Shown: positions 29,486 through 41,889 of the stretch, piece by piece
Position numbering within the stretch: position 1 is the first letter of the stretch
Layout: each line of letters starts with the position of its first letter
NCBI RefSeq assembly: GCF_031143425.1
Contig: NC_090447.1
Coordinates: 134,373,106 to 134,437,105 of the forward strand
DNA from: Pleurodeles waltl
Taxonomy: Eukaryota; Chordata; Amphibia; Caudata; Salamandridae
Direction of reading: 5' to 3'
Length of the DNA stretch: 64,000 bases
The notes under the pieces: model-generated
Databases searched by the model: none
Told to the model about the DNA's origin: nothing
What the model saw: only the letters and a program-made list of their open reading frames with translations
Program-made: the position numbers and the translations under genes

Positions 29486-32400
29486 AAAACATCTTAATCA
29501 AACCTCTAATGCTGCAGCCTTCATGGTACCGCACATACCTAGACATTTCATAATTCAGGTCGTTTTAATTGTTACTACCCAAGTGAGGCATTCTCTCCCT
29601 GTCCTACTGGACTCAGGCGCGACAGGAAATTTTGTGGATAATAAGTTAGCTGAAAACTTAGGACTTCCTATGTGCCTAAAGCCTTGTCCAGAAGTAGTAT
29701 GTGCAGTGGATGGGTCAGAATTGACCTCTGGATTAATCACAAAACAAACAAGTCCACTTGTTATCGTCTGTCAGAACGGGCACACAGAGGTGATTAGCTT
29801 TGATCTGATAGATATTCCTAATTTTGGTTTGATTCTCGGGGTACCCTGGTTAACAACTCATAACCCAAAAATTGATTGGGTGAATAGAACTGTTACTTTG
29901 GATTCCTCTTTCTGTAGAACCAATTGCTATCAAGAAGCAGGTACAGAACAGAGCACAGTATTACACTGTGCTAGTGTTACACAAGATGAACCAAGTCTCC
30001 CTCCTGAATATTCTGACTTTAAAGACGTCTTTGATCCAGTAAAGGCTAGTGTGCTGCCCCCACATAGGTCTTATGACTGTCGTATAGATCTTATCCCAGG
30101 GGCCCCTTTACCTAATAACAGAGTATATGCTTTGACTGACAAAGAAACCAAATACTTAAGAACCTACCTAGATGACCTACTACAGTCTGGGTTCATCCGT
30201 CATTCCACATCTCCGGTGTCATCTCCACTCTTTTTTATCCCGAAGCCGGATAAATCCCTGCACGCGTGTATCGATTATAGAGGACTAAATAAGGCTACAA
30301 TAAAGAATAAATATCCTCTTCCTCTAATACCTGTGTTGTTGGATCAATTAAGACATTCTACTGTATACACTAAACTAGATCTGCGGGGAGCTTGCCACCT
30401 GGTCCGAGTAAAAGAGGGGGATGAGTGGAAGACAGCTTTCAAGACAAAGTTTGGTTTATTTGAGTACACAGTAATGCCCTTTGGGTTATGTAATGCCCCT
30501 GCGGCCTTTCAGTTCCTTATAAATGAGGTCCTACACGAATTCCTGGACGTTTGTGTCATAGTATACATAGACGACATCCTCATTTACTCTAAGAACTCAG
30601 AAGAACATACCCAACATGTTCGTGCAGTATTATCAAAGTTAAAAGAAAATCATCTTTTTGCTAAGTTAGAAAAGTGTACTTTTAATGTCAGCAAGGTGGA
30701 CTTTTTAGGATACTGCCTGTCACCTCAAGGAATAACTATGGATGTAAAGAAAATCAGTGCTATTGCTGATTGCCCAGAACCATCCTCTGTAAAAGATATT
30801 CAGAAATTTCTGGGTTTCGCCAATTTTTATAGGAGGTTTATTGCACATTTTGCAGACATTGCGGCCCCAATAACTACCTTGTTGCGGAAAGGGCAACGAT
30901 TTCTTTGGACTGATGAGGCGGCACACGCCTTTCAACTCCTAAAACAAAAGTTCACTTCAGCCCCAATTCTGAAACATCTTGATCCTGACTTGCCTTTTTT
31001 TGTTGAAGCGGATGCTTCACAAGTAGCTTTAGGAGGAGTTCTCTCTCAACGAGATGCAGTAGATGGCCAGTTACATCCTATAGCCTTCTATTCCAAAAAG
31101 TTATTACCAGCTGAACAAAATTACACTGTGGCTGAAAGGAAACTACTAGCTATCAAAGTAGCCTTTTCAGAATGGAGGCACCATTTAATGGGAGCCAAGT
31201 ACCCAGTTACAATCTTTTCTGACCATAGGAACCTACAGTTTTTTGGATCACTTAAAGCACTAACACCACGTCAGATGCGCTGGTTAATTTTTTTTAGCAC
31301 ATTTGACTTTGTAATAACCTATAGACCAGGTGCACAACAAATTCAATCTGATGTGTTCTCTAGATACGGACATACTTCAGACATGAAACAAGATAAAATA
31401 GGAGAACCCATTATTCCTCCCCAACAGTTTTTGGCACCAGTACAACAGAAGGATTTCATCACAGATCTATATAATGCACACATGCAAATAGCACCTCAGG
31501 ATTGGTTAAAGGATTCCCATAACACAATACAACGAGGTGTATTGTATCACGACAACATGCTGTTAGTGCCCACCTCTGAATTACAAACACAGGTGATAAT
31601 TTGGCATCACGCCTCACCGTTGGCAGGTCATCCTGGTTGGGTAAAAACCCTGGAAAATGTGCAAAAACACTTTTGGTGGGACACTATAAGAAAGGACATT
31701 AAGCAATTTGTCACTACCTGTCCAATTTGTGCAAGACATAAATCTTCTCATAAGGCCCCTGACGGTTTGTTAATACCAATTCCAACACCCAAGCAACCTT
31801 GGCATACTGTGAGCGTAGACTTTATTGTAGGTTTACCACCTGTAAAATCTTTCACAACAGTGTTGGTTATAGTGGATTTTTTATCTAAAATGGCACATTT
31901 TGTACCATTACGGAAATTACCCAAGGCAGCAGAATTTGCCGATATTTTTATAAGGGAAATTGTGCGTTTACATGGTTTGCCAAGCAAAGTGGTGTCAGAC
32001 CGAGGGAGCCAGTTCAACTCTAAATTTTGGAAAAAATTATGTAAAAAACTGAAAATAGATGTGGCATTATCCACTGCTTTCCACCCAGAGACAGATGGAC
32101 AGACTGAACGACTGAACCAAACCTTACTTCAAACGCTACGTTGTTTATTGGCTGATTATTCTAGTGAATGGTTGGAAGCTCTCCCTGTAGCGGAGTTTGT
32201 TTATAATAATACTGAGCATTCAGCTCTACTTTGCTCACCATTCTATTTCTTGCAGGGGTATCATCCAAGAGCTATACCCATTTTGTTAGAAGATTCTCTG
32301 TTACCTACAATAACGGATAGACTAACGAGGTTAGGTGACATACAAGACAAAGCCAGGAAACATTTATTAAAGTACAAGGAAAGCATGAAAAGACAAGCAG

Positions 32401-32921
32401 ACAAACACAGATCTGAGGCCCCAATGTATAAAATCGGTGACAAGGTATGGCTCTCCACAAAGAACCTAAACATAGAGGGATCCCGAAAGCTGCAACCACG
32501 TTTCATTGGACCTTTTAGTATAACTGCCATAATAAACCCGGTAACAGTATAATTAGATTTACCAAAAGAAAATCCAGTACATACTACATTCCATGTGTCC
32601 TTGCTTAAGCCGTACAATCCAAAAACCCGACCTGAACCACCACCTCCACCCATACCAATTAAGGGAAATCTAGAATATGAAGTGAAAAGCATAAAAGACT
32701 CAAAAAGAATTAGTGGACGTCTGTTTTATTTAGTAGAATGGAAAGGATATGATGAATCTGAGAATTCATGGGAACCAGCATCCTATGTACATGCCCCACA
32801 GCTGATTAGACGGTTTTATTTAAAAAATCCAGGAAAACCCCGTCCTGTAGGAGGGCCTTTGAGGGGGGCAACTGTTAGGGTTTGTGCACAGCAAAGAGCA
32901 TGTCCCCTCTCACTGCACTAG
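29448..32921 (+). pseudogene. pol of the Ty3/gypsy element, with C-terminal chromodomain
   Basis: Numbered from the Met codon at 29523 (the first one I recognise in this frame). Protease: LLDSGATGN with D30. Reverse transcriptase: the YIDDILIY box with D350 and D351. RNase H: VEADASQVALGG with D497. Integrase: an HH..CC zinc motif (WHHASPLAGHPG ... CPICARHK), then the catalytic triad D766 (VSVDFIVG), D826 (SDRGSQF) and E862 (QTERLNQ), with the usual 35-residue gap between the last two. After the integrase comes a chromodomain, FYLVEWKGYDESENSWEP, around 32725-32780, which in chromoviruses steers integration to marked chromatin. A TAA at 32550-32552 cuts off the last integrase part and the chromodomain; the frame then continues open into the 3' LTR. 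It is translated by -1 frameshifting from gag. Confidence 0.93.
32858..32872 (+). promoter_or_regulatory. Polypurine tract
   Basis: The purine-rich GAGGGGGGCAAC abuts the start of the 3' LTR at 32873, where plus-strand DNA synthesis is primed in LTR elements. Confidence 0.75.
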
Positions 32922-34311
32922 TGGGTTCTGTAATAGCTCCCTTTTAAACTTACTATTGAAAGCCTTTCTTGTTATCTCACCTTCTCCCCCCCCCCTAGGC
33001 TTCTGTGTATGTTGTTTAATGTGCTGTTTTGTTTACACATTGGGCCTTGCTTTTACCAAGGCTTCTTTAAAACACTCCTCTCTAGGCCATGTGTTAATTT
33101 AACTCATTTGCATAATAACTGAAACTCTGCACACCTTTCAAGAACATGTGCAGCATGTGAGGACCACACCCAGCTCTTCAAACCACACCCAGCTCTGCAC
33201 ACCTTTCAAGAACATGTGCAGCATGTGAGGACCACACCCAGCCCTGTCTATAAAAGGCAGCCCCCGAGCCTCACCCAGTGCTTGTGCTCGTCTACCTCCC
33301 GCTTACCTGAGGACAGATCCCTCGGCGCTGGCACTCCTGCTCTCTACAGACTTTCATTGGCTTCAATGGGCGCAGCTGCTGGCTCTTCCTTCTTCCAGTT
33401 TCCGGTTCCTCCTTGCCTTAGCCTCTCTCCTACAAGCAACCTGCAAAAGAGAAAGAAGACAAGGTTAGACTGATCAGTATCTCTTGCCAGCAACAAGTAA
33501 GTGCAAAACTTTTATTACCTGAAAGAACTTTGACAACAATTTCTGGATTCGTGTATAGACAATTTTAAACAAGATACCTTCCACGAACATTGTGATTCAA
33601 ACTCTTTGTTACAAGAATACTTTGCGGAACTTTGTGAAGCAAACATTTTTTTTTTTTTATGGAACTTTTAAGAATCGAACCGTGGAAACCATTAACAGCA
33701 AGGCAAACAGTAAATCAAGGACTTGCACAAATTACATGCTGTATTTTGACGTAAAAGTACAGTATTTGTTTTATAAAAGATTCTGGAAATATGGGAAAAG
33801 TGAGTCTGCTATTGGGAATTTAGGCTTTAGTTATATTAAGATGAATGTTTGATATTGGTAATTCTGATAACGGTATTTGTTTAATGTTTTAGAAGCTTTA
33901 GAGTAATAGAAAGCACATCCCAGAGCAGTAACACATTCCAAACCTGGAAACTAGAGACCAGGATCCAAGAGGTACTTTTAGAAGAAAATTTCTAATAAAT
34001 AAAGGGAAAGTCAGGAACCCAGTTAGGAATAGGTTGTACTTATCTGTTCTTTGTTTATATTTCATTAGGCACCAGTTTCTACAAAAGTCAGAGAGGGCCG
34101 CAGATTTGTGCAGCACTTCAACAGTGGAAACGCAAGAACGGTGTTGTCTCTTTATTTTATTTTATCCACTTCCCCCCTTCCCTTGAGCTTCTGTTCTTAG
34201 TGCACTGTTTTAAAAACTAGTGTGCTGGAACAAGCAGTTTCAGGGTGGGGTCGGATTGTCTTCAACCTCCATCAGAACTGAACAAGGACTCAGGTGAGCT
34301 GGGCTTTGACA
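32873..34311 (+). repeat. 3' LTR
   Basis: 1439 bp, the same length as the 5' LTR, from TGTTAGGG to TTTGACA. Differences from the 5' copy are mostly single transitions. In the predicted transcript start region, TGCTTGTGCT is kept but the next base is C in place of T, so only the 5' copy has the full 10-base match to the primer site. Confidence 0.95.
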
Positions 34312-34316
34312 CCTCC

Positions 34317-35680
34317 TGCCATTTCCTATTCAAGATTGCCCCATGTGAATGGTGGTTTAGGGGCTGGATCTTAGGAGCAAGTGATACAATACCGTTAAGA
34401 TTTTCAGAGTTGGATCCTGACTCCAAGAGACTTCCAATAGCTCCAGAAATCAACTCATCAGATTGCAGCTGAATGTGTCTTGATCCACCAGAGCTAGGGT
34501 GAGAGTGTGCTGAGCCCATGGCACCCCCAGAGGCATTCAGGCACCTCTTGTCGGTACCATCCGGGCGGGTAGCAGATTCTTTATGAAGGCAACCCTTTTA
34601 CCTGTCTCCCTTGGGAGAACTACCAAGTTGCGAAGGAGTGACAATGTTTTCCAAAGTCCATGAGACATATGACAATTACCAAGTGGGGGGGGGCAAAGGG
34701 CTGGATAGCCCCCAGACGTACAGACCCCTCAGAAATACCTTTGGATCAGAATACCTGTTTGGTGCCTCGAGTAGACCCAGAAGGGAAAACTGGCCCATCT
34801 TTATTTGCAGGGATCCCATTGATGCCCGTGCAGAGTTCCTCCTAGTGCCTGAGGACATGCCAGCAACCCCCTTGCCCCGCAGTTTTCTTTCTTATCCCTG
34901 GCCCGGCTGTTATTGATCCAGTGTTAGATGAAGTGGCGGTCCTTGAAATAGCACTCCGTCCAGCAGATGACCTAGGATGCATCACAGCAGATATTGGGGA
35001 GCAAAAAGACTCCCAAGTCGTGGATGCTCTTCTCAAGCCCCAACCACACTGAGACCTCCCTTGCTTGAGGCAGGCCAGCAAGAAGATAAGCAGCTGTAGC
35101 AAACCTGACAGCAGTTGAAAAAGGCCTTAAAAGCTCTGCCACTGTGACAATACTTCTCATTTGACACCCCCGCCATTTATTAGAATTTTGTGTCAGTATC
35201 AATCGGGGAAACCAAAATAGTGGGAGCCTACGGTGCCTCCTGACATTAATGCTGCAGAGTAATGGGCCTTGATCCATACTGAGTAAAGCCTGATCCACCA
35301 GCAGGAGGCCACCTGCGCAAGTGGGCCTGCCCATGAGCTGAATGAGCCATGAGAGTGGGATGGTTTCTCCATTGGCCCCATAAAACTCATCAGTCCAAAG
35401 TGGTGATAGAGAAACCTTCCATAAGCCCATTGCTGCAGCTGAAGAGTCAGCGCTGCTCTGCCCCAGGGCTGCGGCACTGCACTTCAGCTCCACAACCAAC
35501 ACAGCAGAACACATCTACAAAAAACAAGCAGGCATTCAAACCATGCTCTAGACCATAATGAGCATAGACTATACCAGTCTTCAGTCGGCGGTCCAGGGAG
35601 AGAGCACCAACGCACAACTAGTGCTCCAACGCCATCTTCATATCTAATTGTGCTCCAGCAGCTAAGAGTTTCACTCTCAT
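34317..35680 (-). pseudogene. L1/Tx1-like LINE 5' region and ORF1 N-terminus (L1-C)
   Basis: On the minus strand, an open reading stretch of the ORF1 N-terminal region (HIQLQSDELISGAIGSLLES...NSENLNGIV) runs up to the gypsy target site and continues on the other side at 26886. Further upstream the sequence is non-coding. It contains AAGATGGCGTTGG (around 35626-35640 on the minus strand), a YY1-like motif that commonly marks the 5' ends of L1-type elements, so the 5' end is near 35650-35700. The 180-codon minus-strand frame at 34972-35514 is not recognised and may be by chance. Confidence 0.55.
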
Positions 35681-36439
35681 TGTTGGAGCCTACTACTCTG
35701 TGCATTTGATACGAGGGCTAAACATATACATATTTTGAAGCTTGGCAGGTTGAAGAGCTGTTGACCAAGATGCAAGGTGGGAACAAGGGGACTAACAGAC
35801 TTGGCTGATATTGTCCTGCTTTCTTCTTCTTCTTTTGTTTTTAAAAGATGTTTTTAAGTGGCTAATGGTGGACCTTCTCTCCTTGTCCTGTCATGCTTTA
35901 TGTTGTCAATTCATGCTTTGCCCTTCTTTTCCCCTTCCTTCTCCATGTCCTTGTTTGTGGCTCTTCATCTGGATTTTGGGACTGGCAGTCCGATATTTCA
36001 GATTGCTCAGACTCTATTAAGGTCTCATATCATGAATGACTTTTGAGATATACTGGGCTTTGGGGCAGGCTTGATTCTACTTTCTGTGTTTGTCTGCTCA
36101 CTTCTATCCTCAGTCTGGGGCTCTCGTGGGGGGGTTCTGTACTCATGACTATGGTAGTGCTTGTGGCTTTTCCTTGCTGGGGAGAGGGGTCGGCCCTTTT
36201 TTTGGGCTTTGTTTTGGGGGTGGGCTTCTGCGAAGGGTGGGAGGTGGGGTTTGTGTGGGGGTTTGAGGGCAGGGGTGGTGTCACTTATCTTTTAATTCAG
36301 ATTCTTTGTGTGGGTGCACTTTTGAGGGTTTTTGTATTAAAAAGTAAAAATGTGGTATGGTGAATATCTGTGGATGGGACTATTAGGGTTAAAGACTATT
36401 TTGCTTTGCTATGTTCCGATAGGGTGTGCTGGATGTTCA

Positions 36440-37640
36440 ATTGAGTATGTCAACAGCTAGCCAGGCATAGGATCTTGGCCAGCGGATTCAAATCCTTTCA
36501 TGGAATGTTAACGGTTTGAATCATCCCACAAGCATAAATTAATTGAAGAAGTGTTAATCTATCTTCATCCTCATTTGGCTGGCCTTCAGGAAACCCATTT
36601 TCTGAAGTCACAGACCTCTTTTTTTGGGTGACTTGGGGTATCAGGTCTTAGTGTAGGCTTCTTTCTCTTCTTCCCAGAGAGAGCTTGCCCTTTTGGTTTG
36701 GGATAAAAACTGGGTACTTAGAGACCACTGCATTGACGCTGGTGGATTATGGCTTGTTGATACTGTTAGGTGTAGGACGTATTTCGCTTTATATTATGTG
36801 TCCTCTGTGGGGCCAATATGGATGACCCTGTTGTTTTCAACAGCCTGCTCTCTGAGTTACATCAATGGTCAGAACCTCTTATATTCTGTGGTGATTTTAA
36901 TGTGACTCTTAATCCATGTGTGGATGCTTCCTATTGTGGTGGGAGGGCAAACTCCCCTGTGCTCTACACTCATTGATCATGGAAACAGTCCAGGGTTGCC
37001 TTGTTACAGATAATGGAATCTTATGTTGTAGTTGATATCTGGTGTCACTGTTAGCCGAGGGAAAATGGGCTTACATATTTTTCGGCTTCTCATAAATGCT
37101 TTTCCTGGATAGACATGTTCCTTGTTAGCCACACTTTTTTTGTCTCATCTTAGTATCTCCCTGAATCCTAGGGATATCTCAGGCCACAACTCTCTTTCTT
37201 TATAAAGGTTAAGGGTGTGCTATTCAATCTGAATCCACGTCCTTGGACGTTTGATCAGAAACTCCTCTTGGAGGATGCATTTGTTCACTCCCTGGGTGAG
37301 GAAGCAAGTTTATTTTGGAGCGTAACCTGGGCTCAGCCTTCTTCCTTATAGTATGAGATGCTTTGAAAGCCTTTTGTAGGGGTCACACCTTTTATACTTT
37401 CGTCAAAAGCAGATTGCTCAGTCAGTGGCTAAAATTCAGACTACCCTTACTCACCTAGAGTCTTTTATGGTTTGCACTGTAATCGCCCAAGATTGGGATG
37501 CATTCCCATCCTTGATGGATCAGTTTGTGATGGCCTAAGCTTCCTTTCCTGAACGTACGCTCAATAGTATTATTAAGAAGGCCTGGGCCAAGCAATTTAC
37601 TTTTTTTTTACGTGGGCTGTCACTGAAGATCTCCGGTTGA
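36440..37640 (+). pseudogene. L1-like LINE endonuclease fragment (L1-D)
   Basis: Plus-strand text shows ILSWNVNGLNHP (36493-36530), then AGLQETHFLKSQ, DKNWVLRDHCIDAGGLWLV and CGDFNVTLNPCVDASYCGG (about 36880-36945). This is the apurinic-type endonuclease of an L1-like ORF2, spread over several frames. A linker region with LFNLNPRPWTFDQKLL follows around 37220. No RT motifs follow, and similarity ends near 37640. The sequence between 35700 and 36440 is probably its ORF1/ORF2 spacer or 5' part but shows no readable domain. Confidence 0.7.
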
Positions 37641-39230
37641 GTACCCCCTTCTCTATGGGGGTCCGCCAGATATTGCAGTGCCGGTCTGGCGTAATGTGGG
37701 CCCTATGATGAAGCATGACATCCAATGGATGTGTGAGGGGTAACATTTTTTAATATTATGTATACCGGAATGTAACCTGTGTTTCCTATTTTTCTTGGGA
37801 ACAGTTTACTCAAAGCCGATACATAGATTCCAGGTTTACCTTTCCTCACTTCCCAGGTGTTGACTGAAATATCACTTCTCTACATGAGAATAACTTCTGC
37901 TCATCTCCAAGTACAGCAGTGCTGCAGTACTCTCTGTAGAGGCTGTGATATTTGCTAGCTTCTGTCACCTACCCCTTAAAGATGGCTGCCTGCAGTTGAA
38001 ATCTTCATGAGACTCCTTTTCAAATGAATGGTGTCGCTCAGTCAGGTATCTGTTACAAGAGTGGTGCATGGGTCCCTGCTAATACATATTTATTAATATC
38101 CAAAGGACCCCACTAAACTATCTACATAAAAACAATTATTTGATCTGCATGTTACACTATGTGCTTTGAAGGAAACACATTATTCCTCTCTACTACTTTA
38201 TGATGAGTCAAAACTAGGATTACGCAAAGCTGAGATGTCTTCATGAGATACATTAGTCACCAAAGTTAAATTGACATTTTTATGATGGAGTGAAAATTGC
38301 AGGCATGCAAACAACTCTGAATTCCTTGCCCTTAACCATGTTAAATAATTCAAAATGCAGCACACCTGGCTCCTACCTTCCCCAACTATGGCTTCTGGTA
38401 CAGTGATACTGCCCCCTAGTTTAAAGCAGAATGGCATGCACTAGTCTGATGAAGGAGCACCACATGCTGTGACTACAATATGGTCTGTTAGCATTCTGTA
38501 TGTAACAATCAGCTGCAGACAGAGGACAATGGGCCAGGTGACAGTCTTTACAAGGTAGAGGAGGGACTGTTGCTACCGCTTGAATTTAAAGAAGTGCAAC
38601 ATAATTCCAAAAGTGTAGTCCTCTGAAATTTTCGAGGCTTCTCACAGGGGGATTCCACAGGCTGCTGCAATCCCCAGAATCATGGACAAAAGGAATCCAT
38701 AAAAAGAATAATGATGAACAACAGCTGTGACACCCAACTAAAGGATGGTCCATGACATTTTCTGATGGGTGGTCACCCTATCTGGTCTGTAGCAGCAGTC
38801 AGCCAGTATACTGTATGCCATGGTGCAAAAAATCCAGGAATTTCTGCCATACTGTGGGCACATGTTTCACAATGGTGCTGCTTTTTATCATATTGTGATC
38901 ATTAAAGTCACAATAGGCCTGTTTGCAAACTGCACGTTTTAGTATGTTTAGTAGTTCTATAAAATGCTAGTCACAAACCTACATTCTGAGAACTCCGCCT
39001 CCACATCTTTTCTATGCAAAGATTTCTGCCTAATTGTGTAAATTTGTGCATACGTTTTAATAGCAACTGTGGGAGGGATGGAGGACTGGCTGGAAAAAGG
39101 GTGAGGTTTATGGAGTAGTAAGCAGTGGTTAAGGAAGGGTTAAGGGTGGGTTCAGACAAGGATAAGCATCCATCCACAAAAGAGGAAGCCATTGCTATTA
39201 AAAAACTATATTTCTGAAACTACTACCGAG
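37641..39230. other. Unassigned stretch
   Basis: No gene recognised. At about 37708-37745 it holds TATGATGAAGCATGACATCC, a short ACATCC/GGATGT hairpin, then GTGAGGGGTA, resembling a motif inside the piggyBac element near 11626. The rest is AT-rich with no terminal repeats or tandem units. Confidence 0.4.
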
Positions 39231-40289
39231 GGAAGCATAGACCTGTACTGCCATCACCAGATGATTTGAACACCCTTTGACTCCCCAAAGCATTACACAG
39301 CACTACTGATGTGGGGCAATCTCGACTATGGACGAGCAGTCATAGAGTCCCGACCGCATTAAGGACCGAGCACCATAGGCACAGCCTAGTCTATGAAGAT
39401 GACACGATGATGACTGGCCAGAGAGGGCAGACCCAAAGGTCTTTTAGGGGCTCGGGGGAATAGCTCACTGACATGCAGCTGATTAAAAAAGCCAGGTGGC
39501 CCCGGAATAGGCAAGCCTACAGCCCAGCTTTCCCCAATGCTGCTAGAGGGCACACAAAAGAAGGTAGGAAAGGGAGGAGTGTCGTCAGAGGGCCGAGAAG
39601 AGCAAGGTCCGGTAAAAGAAGAGGCAGGCCTCTTCAGGCGGTGAAGTCCAGATGTGATGAAGTGGGGACACAGCAAAAGTATTCACACTGCAGTTGACAG
39701 GAATAGGCCAGGAGGCACCCCCAGTGACCCTTGGTGCATGAGTAAAAAGCCTGAAAGTGGAGCACGCACTCTGCCTAACCTTGGCCATGCTGGGACAGGC
39801 CACCTTGACCCATGACAGCATGAAAGCAACGGGACCACTAGAGTAGCGGCAGTCGACTCCTCCCTTTCTCTCAGGAGCCCAGAGAAGGGGCCTGGATGTG
39901 CTGGAGCAAACAAAGGCCCTGACGGGTCAGATGGCAGTGGGTGTCAGAGGATGGTGTGAACAGAGAAGCATGCTACTTTCAGATTCCAGGGGGCATTAAC
40001 ATATTAGCTAAATGCATAGAATCAGCAGCCCTACTCACAGACTGTTCTTGTTGGGTGTTTTTGCTATCTCCATAGGGACATTGGATTTTTTTTAACTACA
40101 TGTGACATTCAAAAGGGAAATGCCCCTGGGATGACTAAATCAGGGAGATAAAGAAGTCTCATCCAAACTGACAGGGAAGGAAAGAAATTAGACTAGTGTC
40201 CCTGATCTGTGTGGCTACCCTTCCTTAAAGAAATGAAAAACTATCAGGGAAAGGTAAAAAGGATGCCAATGTGTGAGACATGCTTACAT

Positions 40290-41540
40290 GAGCGGTCTTG
40301 CTGAAACATGGGCCGGGCCCAAGGATAAACACCCTCTAAGCGCATCCACCAACGCCTACAGCCCCCGTCCACTGAGACATAGACGAAGGCAGAGCTCCTC
40401 ACAAAGGCCTTTATGGGGACATTATTTAACGCACTCAAAATGGACAGCAGTAAAAATAGATCATTCTAAAGAAGGGACAGAGGTGGAAAGGGATCTTGCA
40501 GATGTCGGTGACAGGATATTTTCTCTGGAGGATGCGAAGGTGGGGAAGGACGAGAAAGTGGAGATGTCCAGAGCGCTGCTTAGACACCCACAGATGGTGT
40601 AAAAAAATGTATGAGTGCTAATAGCAAGGGTGTGCAGTCTTGAAACCACCTCAGGCCTCTTTAATTCACTGCCAGGCACTCCCTACTGGTTATCTCACTC
40701 TTACAAGTTTCTGCTTTCTCCTTCGGTGATGGCTTTTCTTTATTTCGTTTTCTCCGTCTTTATGTTTTATTTGTTTTTCCCTCAGTTGGCTTCATGAAAT
40801 GTCTGATGTGAAGAATTAAGTGCCAGTGCCCAAAAATAAGTGCTGGTGCCCCCCACCGGCAACCAACTCTTGAAAGACCAACAAATGGTTCTCCAATTAG
40901 ATGCAAAAGGAGTAGTGGGAAATTACTCCAGGAGGCAGAACATCTGAATCAGGGGAGTCCCTCACAAAGTGGAAGCCCAAAACCTTTCCCATTACATCCA
41001 GCAACTTTTTCAGCATGTACTATCCAATAAAGGATTTGGAGACATTGAAATAGACAGTGCACACAGAGTGGGCTGCCTAGGCAAAACAGGTACCAAAGCA
41101 TTGGATATTCTAGTGGGCATTCACCATTACACCACTAAGGAAGACATTCTGCATGCTGCCCAATAAAAAGAGCTTATTGAATTTCAAGGAAATATGATCT
41201 CACTATTCCAAGATCTCTCAACGTTAATGTTTCAGCAGCCAGACAGTTTAAGCCAGTAACACATCTTACAAGAAAGGAACATTAGATATGGTTGGTCATA
41301 ACCCTTTAGTATAATATTCAAATGGAAAGCCCAAGTACAACAGATGTGTTCTTTCACTGAAGCATGCAATTCCTAGGCCTGAAGGTGGAGGATCCACAAC
41401 AAACTCTGAGCCTGAACAGCAGTTCTCCACGACTCCAACAACAATGATGGTGGTGAATAAATCACTTGCCACGCCCTCACACAATAGCCCAGAAGACAAA
41501 AACAGTCTACAGATGCATGAGGAACCCTTAGACAAGTGAC
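40290..41540 (+). pseudogene. L1-A ORF1 remnant
   Basis: The coiled-coil part is readable as EVERDLADVGDRIFSLEDAKV near 40480. The RNA-binding part is a 65-codon open frame at 40969-41166 (LSHYIQQLFQHVLSNKGFGD, then IDSAHRVG and HHYTTKEDILHAAQ), typical of L1/Tx1 ORF1. Frameshifts and stops separate the pieces. ORF1 proteins coat the element RNA and act as chaperones. Confidence 0.75.
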
Positions 41541-41889
41541 TTTAGAAGCTCTTGGGGGCATCTAAATAGGGCTCAGCGTTGAGGGGTTAGTGGAAGACAC
41601 TGTGCGATGGACTCCCACACCCCCCCTCCTTCTACAGCTCCTATTTCGTGAGGCTACCATCATCAGTCAGCACTGGACTGAAAGATGAGTCTAGTTGGTA
41701 TTGTCTTGAGTTGTAAGTTTTTGGTGCATAGGTATAATATTCTTTCTTTTGAAGTTAATTCTACAGACTGCACACACTTGCTATACACCACACACACACC
41801 TACTATATGTAGGAGGCAATGGCTTACAACCACACTTGAGCCATACACACGCCCATTATATGCTATAACCATCAAATAGCATGAATATA

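Larger units (their letters stand above)
26892..34311 (+). mobile_element. Chromodomain Ty3/gypsy LTR retrotransposon (Tf1/sushi-like), 7.4 kb
   Basis: Two LTRs of equal length (1439 bp), each starting TGTTAGGG and ending TTTGACA, bracket gag and pol. The element is flanked by CCTCC (26887-26891 and 34312-34316), a 5-bp target duplication. The LTRs differ at about 14 positions by eye, roughly 1%, so the insertion is recent on the scale of this genome. It carries a primer-binding region, gag with a CCHC knuckle, a -1 frameshift signal, pol with protease, RT, RNase H and integrase, a C-terminal chromodomain, and a polypurine tract. Two in-frame stops (one in gag, one near the end of pol) suggest this copy cannot move by itself. 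There is no envelope gene. It is inserted in the ORF1 of a minus-strand L1-like element. Confidence 0.95.

Noticed and set aside
30905..30930. CTGATGA-like words (here and in the 11626 motif) as hammerhead ribozymes
   Set aside because: Newt satellites are known to hold hammerheads, but the GAAA partner and the closing stems are not present at these sites.
34972..35514. 180-codon minus-strand frame as a host gene
   Set aside because: No recognised domain, no splice context, and a position in the probable 5' part of L1-C. It is kept only as unassigned sequence.
39473..40602. Mid-sized frames around 39386-39913 as host exons
   Set aside because: They lie in the 5' part of L1-A, overlap on both strands and have no domain.
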